From NCBI RefSeq assembly GCF_965249985.1, contig NZ_OZ252280.1: a stretch of 64,000 nt of DNA, one strand, 5' to 3'. Of this stretch, positions 25,999-34,269 are shown piece after piece. The translations under genes and the position numbers were made by a program. The notes below the pieces were generated by a model. That model was not told where the DNA came from. It searched no databases and worked only from the letters and a program-made list of their open reading frames with translations. This DNA comes from Algiphilus sp022763315. GTDB lineage: Bacteria > Pseudomonadota > Gammaproteobacteria > Nevskiales > Nevskiaceae. How positions within the stretch are numbered: the first letter of the stretch is position 1; each line of letters begins with the position of its first letter.

Positions 25999-28900
25999 AT
26001 GAGTGGTAACAGCGTCGTTCTATCGACCGGAAGAATGGACATGAATGCCCCCATGCTGCGGTCTCTGTCACTCGTCTTGCTCTTCGCCTGCCTGAGCTTT
26101 GTTCTGCCGCTGACGCCTGCCGTGGCCGCCGGTGGGGAGAAAGCGGTCGACCGGGTCTACGCGCCGGCGCCACCTGCCCCTCGCCGTCAAAGTCCTCAGC
26201 AGGCAGAGGCCAAGTCCGAGGGCTGCGTCAGCTGTCATACCGACACTGATGCCAAGACCATGCATGAGAATCCCGCCGTGACATTGGGCTGCACCGACTG
26301 TCACGGTGGCGATGCTGGCGTTAGCCGGCCGGAAGGTGCCGAAGGCATCTTGGACAAGCGCTACCTGGCGGCATTGGAAGCGGCGCACGTATTGCCGCGG
26401 TATCCGAAGTCCTGGCACTGGCCGGATTCAGCCAATCCCGAGCACACCTATACCTTGGTGAACCGGGATTCCCCAGAATTCGCGCGCTTTGTGAACCCCT
26501 CTGACTACCGCGTCGCAAGGGAGGCCTGCGGCGCGTGTCATCTGCCGGTGATCGAAGCCGCCGAGCGCAGCCTGATGGCGACGACCGCCATGTTCTGGCA
26601 GGGCGCCTCGTACAACAACAATATCCTTCCGTACAAGCGACCGGTGCTGGGTGAGGCCTATACACGGGAAGGGAAGGCAGCGATTCTCAAAGGGCCGGTT
26701 GCGCCTGACGAGAACATGGTGGCGAAGGGGGTGGTCGGTACGCTCTATCCGCTTCCCGCCTACGAGACGGTCCCTCCCGGCGACGTCTTTCGTGTCTTCG
26801 AACGGGGAGGGCGCATCATTGTCAACCTTTTCCCGGAAACGGCGCAGGTTAATGCCATTGGCCCCAATCTGGGTACGATCCAGTTGCTGGAGGAACCGGG
26901 TCGTCCGGATATTCGTCAGTCCAATCGCGGACCCGGAACGGGCAATCGCATATCGATTCCGGTGCTCAATCTGCACAAGACACGCCTGAACGATCCACTG
27001 ATGTGGTTCCTCGGCACTAATGACCAGCCAGGCGACTATCGGTCATCCGGCTGCGCTTCCTGCCACGTGGTCTATGCCAACGACCGTGATCCGCGGCATT
27101 CCGGACAGTACGCGCAATTCGGCCATACCGGTTTGTCGCAAACGGTGGACCCGACTATCCCCAAGGATGAATCCGGGCACCCCCTGCAGCATGTGTTCAC
27201 CAGCGCGATACCGACTAGTCAGTGCATGAGTTGCCACATGCATCAGCCGAACATCTTCCTCAACTCCATGCTGGGCTACACAATGTGGGACTACGAGTCC
27301 GACGCGCCAGCCATGTGGCCGGAAGAACAGAAGTACCCGACGCCGGAAGAAGTGCGTGCGATCAACCGCCGAAATCCGGAAGGTGCGGCGGTGCGCGGCA
27401 AGTGGGGCGATGTAGAGTTCCTGAAGCAGGTTTCGGAACTCAATCCGCAACTCAGCGACACGCAGTTCGCCGACTATCACGGCCATGGCTGGAATTTCCG
27501 CGCCATCTTCAAGCGTGACCGCAAGGGCAATCTGTTGGATGCGGAAGGCGACGTCGTGGCGAATGACGATCCAGAGAAATTCGAGAAGGCCGTTCACATG
27601 TCGTCGATTCATGTCGACGCGGGAATGCACTGTGTTGACTGTCACTTCTCCCAGGATGTGCATGGCGATGGCCACATGTACGGCGAAGTCGCGCAGGCGA
27701 TCGAGATCCAATGTGCGGACTGCCATGGCACGGCAGATGCCTACCCGCCGCTGTTGACCTCAGGGCCAGCGGCGCCCGAAGGTGGCACCGACATGACCAC
27801 CATGCGGACGCCCTTCGGTGACCTGCGCTTCGAGTGGGTCGAAGGCAAGCTCATTCAGCGCTCGAACATGCAGGAGGATCTGCAATGGGAGATGTCGCTG
27901 GTCAAGGACAGCGTGTCCGAAGGTCACCCCCAATACAATCAGAAGGCAGCACGCGCCAAGCTGATGAGCAGCGACACCAAGACCCAGCGCTACGGCGAGG
28001 ACGTCCCGGTGGAGGAACGTGCGCACAAGACCGAGGAGATGATGTGCATCACCTGCCATACCTCCTGGACGACCAGCTGTGCGGGTTGCCACTTGCCGGT
28101 GGAGGCCAACTGGAAGACCGAGCGCCAGCACTATGAAGGCGGCGAGCGTCGCAACTTCGCCTCCTACAATCCACAAATCACACGCAATGACGTGATGCAG
28201 CTGGGACGGCATGGGCCGGCCAAGGGCAATCGTATCGCGCCGATTCGCTCGTCGAGTGCCCTCGTCCTGAGTTCGACGAATGCCAATCGCGAGAAGATCT
28301 ATGTCCAACAGCCGCCGATTTCGGCCAGCGGTTACTCATCGCAGGCATTTGCGCCGCACTACCCGCACACCGAGCGCAAGACAGAGACGATGAAGTGCAG
28401 CGACTGCCATCTCTCTGAAGCCAAAGACAACAATGCGTGGATGGCCCAGCTGCTGTTGCACGGCACCAACTTCATGAATCTGATCGGCTATAACGCGTGG
28501 GTCGGCATGGATGGTGCCGTCGGTTCGGTGCAGGTTACCGAATGGGAGGAGCCGCAGGCCGTCATTGGCAGTTATCTGCACCGATACGCCTATCCCGACT
28601 GGCACGCGCAGCATGTTGACGGCGGGCGCGAACTCCGTGGTCGGGGCGAGCCCATAGCGCATAGTCATCGCACGGGGGATACCGTGCGCTGCCTGCAGTT
28701 GCGCGGCGAGTATCTCTACGTAGCGCAGGGCAAGAAGGGGTTTGCGGCCTACGACGTAGCATCGATCGCCAACAAGGGCGTCTCCCAGCGGCTCATCTCT
28801 GCTCCCTTCTCACCGCTGGGCCAAGACACGCATATCGGCAGCAAGAACGCGACCTGTGTCGCGCTTCCCACCACGCAGCCCATCCATCCCGAGCGCAACG

Positions 28901-29802
28901 ATCGTTACATGCAGGAGGTCAACCTCGAACAGCCGTTCCATCCGATTTACCACTATGCGTTGATCACGGATGCTGAAGAGGGGCTGATCCTGACGGATGT
29001 CAACACCCTCTCTGACGGCGAGCCGCGCAACAATGACCTTGACCGCGCCTTGACCTGGAACCGCGATGGCATTTTGAATGGCGCGCGGCACCTGACTATT
29101 GCCGGCTACTACGTATACGTCACCACGGAACGCGGAATCGTCGTGCTCAATCTCGACAATCCCATGCAGCCTCAAGTGGCGTCGACCATCCCGCTCCCAG
29201 GGGCGCGCGCCACGGCCATCCAGTTCCGCTACCTCTTTGCGACCACGGATGCCGGTCTCCAGGTGATTGATGTCACCGATCCGACGGCGCCGCGCATCAC
29301 CGAGGCCCTGGTGACCCTGGCCGACGCGCGCAAGATCTATCCGGTACGCACTTACGCTTATGTGGCGGCCGGGCGCGAAGGTCTGGTCATCGTCGACATC
29401 GAGAATCCAGAGGCCCCCAGACTGGTGCAGCGTTTCACTGCAGATGGTCAGATCAAGGATGCCTGGGACGTGCAGGTTGGTGGCGCCTACGCCTCGTTGT
29501 TTGCCTATGTCGCCGATGGCAATGCGGGACTGAAGGTCATCCAGCTGATGAGCCCAGACAGCCAGCCTAATTTCTACGGCTTCTCGCCGGAGCCAAAGCC
29601 AGAGCTGATCGCGTGGTACCCCACCGAGCGACCGGCCATGGCCTTGTCCGAAGGACTGCATCGCGATCGCGCGGTGGATGAGACGGGCGGGCAGATGGCG
29701 GTATTCGGCCGCATCGGTTCACGGCCGTTCACCCTTGAGGAGCAGCAGTCCTTCTATTTGAACGAGCGGGGTGAGCCGTGGTACGTCAGCGACGAACCGT
29801 AG
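25999..29802 (+). CDS. Decaheme cytochrome c with C-terminal LVIVD beta-propeller
   Basis: This is a protein of about 1267 residues. A signal peptide (LVLLFACLSFVLPLTPAVAA) is followed by ten CXXCH haem sites in the first 800 residues: CVSCH, CTDCH, CGACH, CASCH, CMSCH, CVDCH, CADCH, CITCH, CAGCH and CSDCH. From about residue 890 to 1200 there are at least five LVIVD-type repeats (VYVTTERGIVVLNLDNP, LFATTDAGLQVIDVTDP, YVAAGREGLVIVDIENP, YVADGNAGLKVIQL), which fold as a beta-propeller. Possible starts are GTG 25987, ATG 25999, ATG 26035 and ATG 26041; the last has GGAAGA at good spacing. It is likely secreted to the periplasm or the cell surface. It is the largest haem protein in the locus and the last gene of the tight operon. 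Confidence 0.88.
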   Translation: MSGNSVVLSTGRMDMNAPMLRSLSLVLLFACLSFVLPLTPAVAAGGEKAVDRVYAPAPPAPRRQSPQQAEAKSEGCVSCHTDTDAKTMHENPAVTLGCTDCHGGDAGVSRPEGAEGILDKRYLAALEAAHVLPRYPKSWHWPDSANPEHTYTLVNRDSPEFARFVNPSDYRVAREACGACHLPVIEAAERSLMATTAMFWQGASYNNNILPYKRPVLGEAYTREGKAAILKGPVAPDENMVAKGVVGTLYPLPAYETVPPGDVFRVFERGGRIIVNLFPETAQVNAIGPNLGTIQLLEEPGRPDIRQSNRGPGTGNRISIPVLNLHKTRLNDPLMWFLGTNDQPGDYRSSGCASCHVVYANDRDPRHSGQYAQFGHTGLSQTVDPTIPKDESGHPLQHVFTSAIPTSQCMSCHMHQPNIFLNSMLGYTMWDYESDAPAMWPEEQKYPTPEEVRAINRRNPEGAAVRGKWGDVEFLKQVSELNPQLSDTQFADYHGHGWNFRAIFKRDRKGNLLDAEGDVVANDDPEKFEKAVHMSSIHVDAGMHCVDCHFSQDVHGDGHMYGEVAQAIEIQCADCHGTADAYPPLLTSGPAAPEGGTDMTTMRTPFGDLRFEWVEGKLIQRSNMQEDLQWEMSLVKDSVSEGHPQYNQKAARAKLMSSDTKTQRYGEDVPVEERAHKTEEMMCITCHTSWTTSCAGCHLPVEANWKTERQHYEGGERRNFASYNPQITRNDVMQLGRHGPAKGNRIAPIRSSSALVLSSTNANREKIYVQQPPISASGYSSQAFAPHYPHTERKTETMKCSDCHLSEAKDNNAWMAQLLLHGTNFMNLIGYNAWVGMDGAVGSVQVTEWEEPQAVIGSYLHRYAYPDWHAQHVDGGRELRGRGEPIAHSHRTGDTVRCLQLRGEYLYVAQGKKGFAAYDVASIANKGVSQRLISAPFSPLGQDTHIGSKNATCVALPTTQPIHPERNDRYMQEVNLEQPFHPIYHYALITDAEEGLILTDVNTLSDGEPRNNDLDRALTWNRDGILNGARHLTIAGYYVYVTTERGIVVLNLDNPMQPQVASTIPLPGARATAIQFRYLFATTDAGLQVIDVTDPTAPRITEALVTLADARKIYPVRTYAYVAAGREGLVIVDIENPEAPRLVQRFTADGQIKDAWDVQVGGAYASLFAYVADGNAGLKVIQLMSPDSQPNFYGFSPEPKPELIAWYPTERPAMALSEGLHRDRAVDETGGQMAVFGRIGSRPFTLEEQQSFYLNERGEPWYVSDEP

Positions 29803-29904
29803 CGACCAGGTGTTGTGCGAGCCATTCATCGGGGACAAGCGGCGCCTTGCGCAGTTGCGCGATCGGCGTAAGCTGAACATCACAGGTTGATAGGGGGACG
29901 TGCC

Positions 29905-31242
29905 ATGAATGCAACGATCGCGTGGCCCAGGCTGCTCGGCTTCTTTCTCATTCCGCTTGCACTGGCTGCCTGCGGCGGCGGCGGTGGTGGGGGCGGTGGT
30001 GATCAGCAGAAGGGGGTCATCAACCCTGCTGATGGCAATCGCGTTGCCGAAGCACTCGCGGTGAAGTTTGGCGGCGAGACCGCAAGCCGCTCCGAAGGCG
30101 ACGCCCCTGCTCCAACGGATGATCCCGGCAGCCCCAGCTTGCGTTCGAGTGCGCAGAACGTGCCCGTTGCGCCGGGGGAGACCAAGGAATTGACGGTCAC
30201 CACCGAAACCGACGGCAACGCGGTGGTGGCTTTTCTCTACGCGAAGGTTACCGGTTCCAACAGCGTCTTCACCGTGGAAGGCGGTACGGAAGCGCGCTCT
30301 GCGCACCTCCGGAAGGCGGAAACCAATACCACGATCGCATTGGATATTCCGACAAATTTGGGGGCAGGGCAGTTCTGCGTGCGCTTTTCGGTGCAGGACG
30401 ATGTCGGCCGTGTATCGGAAGCGGAAGAGATCTGCTTCAGTTTCACGCCTGCCGACAATGATCCGGATATCGTCGTCAACCGTCTCCAAGGCGCCTGGCA
30501 GACGGAGTGCGTCGATGCCGAGATCGAGCGCCTCGTATTCGATGGAACGTCGCTTCGCTTCGAGCGCGAAGGCTACCAAGGGACTGCAGGCGCCGCCGAT
30601 TGCAGCGGCAGTCCCGTGGTGACCGAGTTTGAGGAAGGCAACTTCCAGATTGGTTCGGCACTAACGACCGAAGGTGGCTTGGCCGCCAACAGCTTCGACC
30701 TGGAAGTCACGGACTCTGGATGCAGTGGCTGTGATACTCCTACACCGGTGGGCGCGCAGCGCTTGCAGATCGTACGAGTGGACGCGCAGGCCGAGACCCT
30801 GGTCTTTGGCGATGATGTCGAGGGTAGTACGCAACGTCCGACGGCACTGAGTGACGGCCCGGGTGAGCTCTTCCGTCGTCAGGCAGACGCCCCAGTGCCG
30901 CTGTCCGAGCAGCTTTGGCAGCTGCAGATCATGGCCAGCTTCAATGGTGCTTCCGGTACCGCCACCCAGACCGTTACAGGTGAGCAAGTTCCGTTGCAGG
31001 AACCCAGCGCGGAGGAACTGGAGACCGCGCTTCAGAGCAATACCCAGACCGTAGGCGATTGTTCTGAATATGTGGGGCCCATCACGGTGGAATCAGTGGA
31101 TTACCAACAGAACGGCGACGGCGCGGTCGGTTCGGTGTATACCCTCAATTTCCGCTTTACCGTCGACGGCGAATGTGCTGACGATAATCGCGACGTCTCC
31201 GGCACCGTCGAACAGATGAATACCTACACGCGGCAGGAGTAG
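29905..31242 (+). CDS. Putative lipoprotein, unknown function
   Basis: This 445-residue lipoprotein has the signal peptide LLGFFLIPLALAAC followed by a run of nine glycines after the lipobox cysteine. The mature part has an Ig-like stretch (about 90-190, VPVAPGETKELTVTTETDG, GQFCVRFSVQDDVGRV). Two weakly similar beta-rich C-terminal modules of about 100 residues each follow, with several Cys. No haem motif is present. The ATG at 29905 follows AGGGGGA by about eight bases. It is 102 bases after the decaheme-LVIVD gene and may be co-transcribed, perhaps as a surface accessory protein. I do not recognise the family. Confidence 0.7.
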   Translation: MNATIAWPRLLGFFLIPLALAACGGGGGGGGGDQQKGVINPADGNRVAEALAVKFGGETASRSEGDAPAPTDDPGSPSLRSSAQNVPVAPGETKELTVTTETDGNAVVAFLYAKVTGSNSVFTVEGGTEARSAHLRKAETNTTIALDIPTNLGAGQFCVRFSVQDDVGRVSEAEEICFSFTPADNDPDIVVNRLQGAWQTECVDAEIERLVFDGTSLRFEREGYQGTAGAADCSGSPVVTEFEEGNFQIGSALTTEGGLAANSFDLEVTDSGCSGCDTPTPVGAQRLQIVRVDAQAETLVFGDDVEGSTQRPTALSDGPGELFRRQADAPVPLSEQLWQLQIMASFNGASGTATQTVTGEQVPLQEPSAEELETALQSNTQTVGDCSEYVGPITVESVDYQQNGDGAVGSVYTLNFRFTVDGECADDNRDVSGTVEQMNTYTRQE

Positions 31243-31270
31243 GCGGGGATTCGGCGAAAGCGATATCCAA

Positions 31271-31296
31271 CGGGGCCGTGTGCGCGGCCCCGCCTT
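31271..31296 (+). terminator. Terminator hairpin after the redox locus lipoprotein
   Basis: CGGGGCCG (31271-31278) pairs with CGGCCCCG (31285-31292) across a six-base loop, followed by CCTTTGTG. It lies 29 bases after the lipoprotein stop and probably ends the redox operon transcript. Confidence 0.65.
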
Positions 31297-31413
31297 TGTG
31301 CATCGGCCGCAGTCCAGCTCAGACTGCATTCCCTTCGGCCAGAACGGCGAAGTCATCGCGAGCGCAGCGCGGGCGCTGCAGGCCATGCAGGGGCAGATCC
31401 TCCCCTGCGTGGG

Positions 31414-31425
31414 CATAATCAACCA
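31414..31425 (+). promoter_or_regulatory. Candidate -10 element adjacent to the ccmI ATG
   Basis: CATAAT at 31414-31419 lies five bases before the ATG at 31425, and there is no Shine-Dalgarno. This would give a leaderless transcript. No clear -35 is seen. Confidence 0.3.
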
Positions 31426-32456
31426 TGATGACCGGCATTTCCGTCTTGCTGTTGGCGATTTTCGTGGCTTTTGTGGCGGCGCTGCCTGTTGCGCTCAGCC
31501 ATCTGCGCACACAGGTCCGCCCTCGATGGAGAACCGGCCTGATGATCCTGGTCCCCATGGCTGTGATTGGCGTCGTGGCTTTTCTCTGGGGCCAATACAG
31601 TTGGCAGCGTGGAGTTCGCGTCATTGATCCGCTCGCTGAACACGCCAGTGATCCGCAGCGCTCGATCGGGGATCTTGCGACCCGCTTCGCGCACCGTCTG
31701 GAAAGCGACCCTTCGCAGGCTTCAGTGGGCAATCTGGCGCTGCTCGCCCGTAGTTTCGAGGCGACTGGGGACCACGCTCGTGCTGCGCGGCACTATGAAC
31801 AAGCCAATGTCAAAGGAGCTTTCCAGAATCCCGACATGCTGGTAGCCGAAGCCCAGGCGCGCTTGCGGAATCCCTCCCTTTCCGAGCAAAGCATGACCAT
31901 GGTGCGAGCACGCGCAGAGCGGGCATTGGCAATCGCGCCGACGCATCCCGGCGCGCACTATCTGGCTGGCGATCTTGCGCTGCGCGACGGCAAAATCGCC
32001 GCCGCTATCGAGCATTTCGAGCGAGTTGTCGAGGCCGATGTGTTGGCACCCGGCGCGCAGGTGGCTCTGGAAGGTCGGCTGCAAGAATGGCGGGCGGAGA
32101 TCGGGCACGAAGGGGCTTTGGTAGAGGCGTCCGCCGGGATTCAAGTACGCGTCGAGTACGCAACCGGTTCCGCCCCGGCCGAGGCAACGCTCTTCGTCTT
32201 CGTGCGGGAGCCAGATGGCGCCCCAATGCCCCTTGCCGCGCGCCGTATTCCAAAGGCCGAGTTGCCGCTCTCGGTCGTTATCGATGACCGCGACCGACTG
32301 CGCGCAGGCCCCCCTCTTCACACCTACGAAGAGTTGGAAGTGGGCGCGCGTTGGTCCAGCAACGGAGAAGTCAGCGGTGCGCCGGGCGATCCAAGCGCTG
32401 TCGTCCGCATTACGCCCGCACATGGCGCATCGTCTACTCTGCGCCTCCACAATTGA
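31425..32456 (+). CDS. ccmI: CcmI-type cytochrome c biogenesis TPR protein
   Basis: This 343-residue protein has two N-terminal membrane helices (about 4-26 and 38-58) and TPR-like repeats (about 90-220, LLARSFEATGDHARAARHYEQA, HYLAGDLALRDGKIAAAIEHFE). A C-terminal CcmI/CycH domain follows (VRVEYATGS, LFVFVREPDGAPMPLAARRI, LPLSVVIDD). CcmI delivers apocytochrome c to the CcmF/H haem-ligation machinery. No other ccm gene is present here, so this copy stands apart from a ccmA-H operon. Its place directly after three multiheme cytochromes suggests a chaperone for them. It may also be the only CcmI of the genome. Confidence 0.82.
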   Translation: MMTGISVLLLAIFVAFVAALPVALSHLRTQVRPRWRTGLMILVPMAVIGVVAFLWGQYSWQRGVRVIDPLAEHASDPQRSIGDLATRFAHRLESDPSQASVGNLALLARSFEATGDHARAARHYEQANVKGAFQNPDMLVAEAQARLRNPSLSEQSMTMVRARAERALAIAPTHPGAHYLAGDLALRDGKIAAAIEHFERVVEADVLAPGAQVALEGRLQEWRAEIGHEGALVEASAGIQVRVEYATGSAPAEATLFVFVREPDGAPMPLAARRIPKAELPLSVVIDDRDRLRAGPPLHTYEELEVGARWSSNGEVSGAPGDPSAVVRITPAHGASSTLRLHN

Positions 32457-32491
32457 CGGAATCCCGTTTTCTGCACGGACCCCCCCCCGCT

Positions 32492-33286
32492 ATGACGCCG
32501 TATCTCGCTCTCATGCGCCGCGCCCTCGAGGAGGGAACCGATAAGACCGACCGCACCGGCATTGGCACGCGCTCGGTCTTCGGGCATCAGATGCGCTTCG
32601 ACCTCGCCAGCGGTTTTCCGCTGATCACGACCAAGAAGCTGCACCTCAAAAGCATCGTCCATGAGCTGCTCTGGTTTCTTCGCGGCGATACCAATGTGCG
32701 CTATCTGCAGGACAACGGCGTACGCATCTGGAATGAATGGGCCGATGCCGACGGCGAACTCGGGCCGGTGTACGGTGCGCAATGGCGCAGCTGGCCAACG
32801 CCGCAAGGCGAGCAGATTGATCAGATCAGCGCGGTACTGGCGCAGATCCGCAGCAATCCGGACTCGCGTCGTCATATCGTGTCTGCCTGGAATGTCGCGG
32901 CCCTGCCCGAGATGGCTTTGCCGCCGTGTCACCTGCTGTTCCAGTTCTATGTGGCGCAGGGGCGGCTGTCCTGCCAGCTCTATCAGCGCAGCGCCGACAT
33001 CTTCCTGGGCGTGCCCTTCAATATCGCGAGCTACGCGCTTCTGACGATGATGGTGGCGCAGGTCTGTGATCTGCAGCCGGGGGAATTCATCTGGACCGGC
33101 GGCGATTGCCACCTGTATCACAACCATCTCGAGCAGGCCGAGCTGCAGCTCGCACGCAACCCGCGGCCCTTGCCCAGCATGCACCTGAATCCCGAGATCC
33201 GGGATCTGTTTGCCTTCTGCTATGACGACTTCCGACTGGAAGGCTACGACCCGCACCCGCATATCCCTGCCAAAGTCGCGGTATAA
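32492..33286 (+). CDS. thyA: Thymidylate synthase
   Basis: ThyA methylates dUMP to dTMP using methylene-tetrahydrofolate. The 264-residue length equals E. coli ThyA. The catalytic cysteine is in ALPPCHLLFQFYV, preceded by the RRHIVSAWNVAAL segment with the phosphate-binding arginines. C-terminal folate-site residues follow (HPHIPAKVAV). The start is the ATG at 32492; the frame runs further upstream without family similarity. In related bacteria thyA sits directly after lgt, and here 22 kb of redox genes intervene. folA is 11 kb downstream. Confidence 0.97.
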   Translation: MTPYLALMRRALEEGTDKTDRTGIGTRSVFGHQMRFDLASGFPLITTKKLHLKSIVHELLWFLRGDTNVRYLQDNGVRIWNEWADADGELGPVYGAQWRSWPTPQGEQIDQISAVLAQIRSNPDSRRHIVSAWNVAALPEMALPPCHLLFQFYVAQGRLSCQLYQRSADIFLGVPFNIASYALLTMMVAQVCDLQPGEFIWTGGDCHLYHNHLEQAELQLARNPRPLPSMHLNPEIRDLFAFCYDDFRLEGYDPHPHIPAKVAV

Positions 33287-33394
33287 CAACGAGTTAGCCT
33301 TGGTTGACGGGGCGTTTGTGGATGCTATTGCCTTGACCCGAGGCCAGCCGGCGGGGATCATGCGCAGCTTTCTAGCAGCGGGGGTTCCCCACGC

Positions 33395-34156
33395 ATGAGC
33401 AATTCCGGCGTCAAGACCGACGAGAAAAAGCAGCATTTCGACGACATCTACGTGGCCGAGAACCCGGTCCCGTTCAAGGAGCGCATTCTGGACGCGCTGA
33501 CCTATGTCTCGGACAACTTCAATCGCCAGAGCTTCGACCGCCTGATCCTGCCCTGGGCCGAGGCGAAGGCGGCCAAGGGCACGCCGCTGAATTTCGTGGA
33601 TCTCGCCGGCTGCTTCGGCAATACCACCATGGCCACGCTCAATGGCATGGATTACGAGGCCATCCGCGACAACTGGAAGGACGCAGCCTCGGCCAGGACC
33701 GTGGCGCAGCCGCGGCGCCTGAATGCCCATGTCACGGGCATCGATATTTCGCACAGTGCCCTGGCTTATGGGCAGTCTGCGGGCATCTACGATGAGGTGA
33801 TCCAGGCTGATCTGAATCAGCCCGACGCCGATACACGAGCGCGCATCGAGGCGAGCCTGCGCGCGGCCAACATCATGATTTCCACGGCGGCGCTGGTCTA
33901 TCTGGAACCGCAGGCGGTGGCCAGCCTCATGGACGCCTTTGCCGAAGGCGGCGATGAAGGCTATCTGCTCGTCAACTTCCTGAATCCCTTTGCGCTGGAA
34001 GCCGCTGATGCCACAAAGCGCACGCTGCTGGAGCGCTTCGAGTTTGTGGGCAGCATGGCCTCCCGCCACCGCATGATGTCGCCCATCGAGCGGGAGAACT
34101 ACCCGGGCGAGGAGTGGGTGCTGCTGGAAATCTGGGTGCTGCGCCGCCGCCGTTGA
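33395..34156 (+). CDS. SAM-dependent methyltransferase-like protein
   Basis: This 253-residue protein has a class I methyltransferase-like motif I (NFVDLAGCFGNTT, about residues 67-79), an acidic motif II region (VTGIDISHSALAYG) and IMISTAALVYLEP at the motif IV position. The glycine-rich loop is atypical (DLAGCFGN rather than DxGxGxG). The substrate is unknown. A terminator-like hairpin follows the stop at 34166. It lies alone between thyA and the envelope glycolipid cluster. Confidence 0.7.
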   Translation: MSNSGVKTDEKKQHFDDIYVAENPVPFKERILDALTYVSDNFNRQSFDRLILPWAEAKAAKGTPLNFVDLAGCFGNTTMATLNGMDYEAIRDNWKDAASARTVAQPRRLNAHVTGIDISHSALAYGQSAGIYDEVIQADLNQPDADTRARIEASLRAANIMISTAALVYLEPQAVASLMDAFAEGGDEGYLLVNFLNPFALEAADATKRTLLERFEFVGSMASRHRMMSPIERENYPGEEWVLLEIWVLRRRR

Positions 34157-34165
34157 TCGATTGAG

Positions 34166-34196
34166 GGAGGGCTTCGCCACCCGGCGAGAGCCCTCC
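34166..34196 (+). terminator. Terminator-like hairpin after the methyltransferase gene
   Basis: GGAGGGC (34166-34172) pairs with GCCCTCC (34190-34196), with a second inner helix (TCGCC with GGCGA). It begins ten bases after the stop. No T-run follows. Confidence 0.5.
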
Positions 34197-34269
34197 GGGC
34201 GCCCATACCGGGTGGTTCTGCGCCAGCGTCGCCGCGATTTCGACATGTGGCGCCTTTAGTCTTGTAAGG

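Noticed and set aside
29940..30000. Poly-G coding run as a phase-variation tract
   Set aside because: The nine glycine codons use mixed GGC/GGT/GGG codons, so there is no long single-base run likely to slip. A short spacer after a lipobox is common.
11145..32456. Recent genomic island or integrated element
   Set aside because: No integrase, tRNA boundary, direct-repeat ends or transposase is visible and the base composition looks like that of the neighbours. The block may be lineage-specific, but I cannot support a mobile element.
32324..34246. A 640-codon open frame on the minus strand across thyA and the methyltransferase gene
   Set aside because: It spans two well-supported + strand genes and the gap between them, has no recognisable domain, and is typical of the antisense frame in high-GC sequence.
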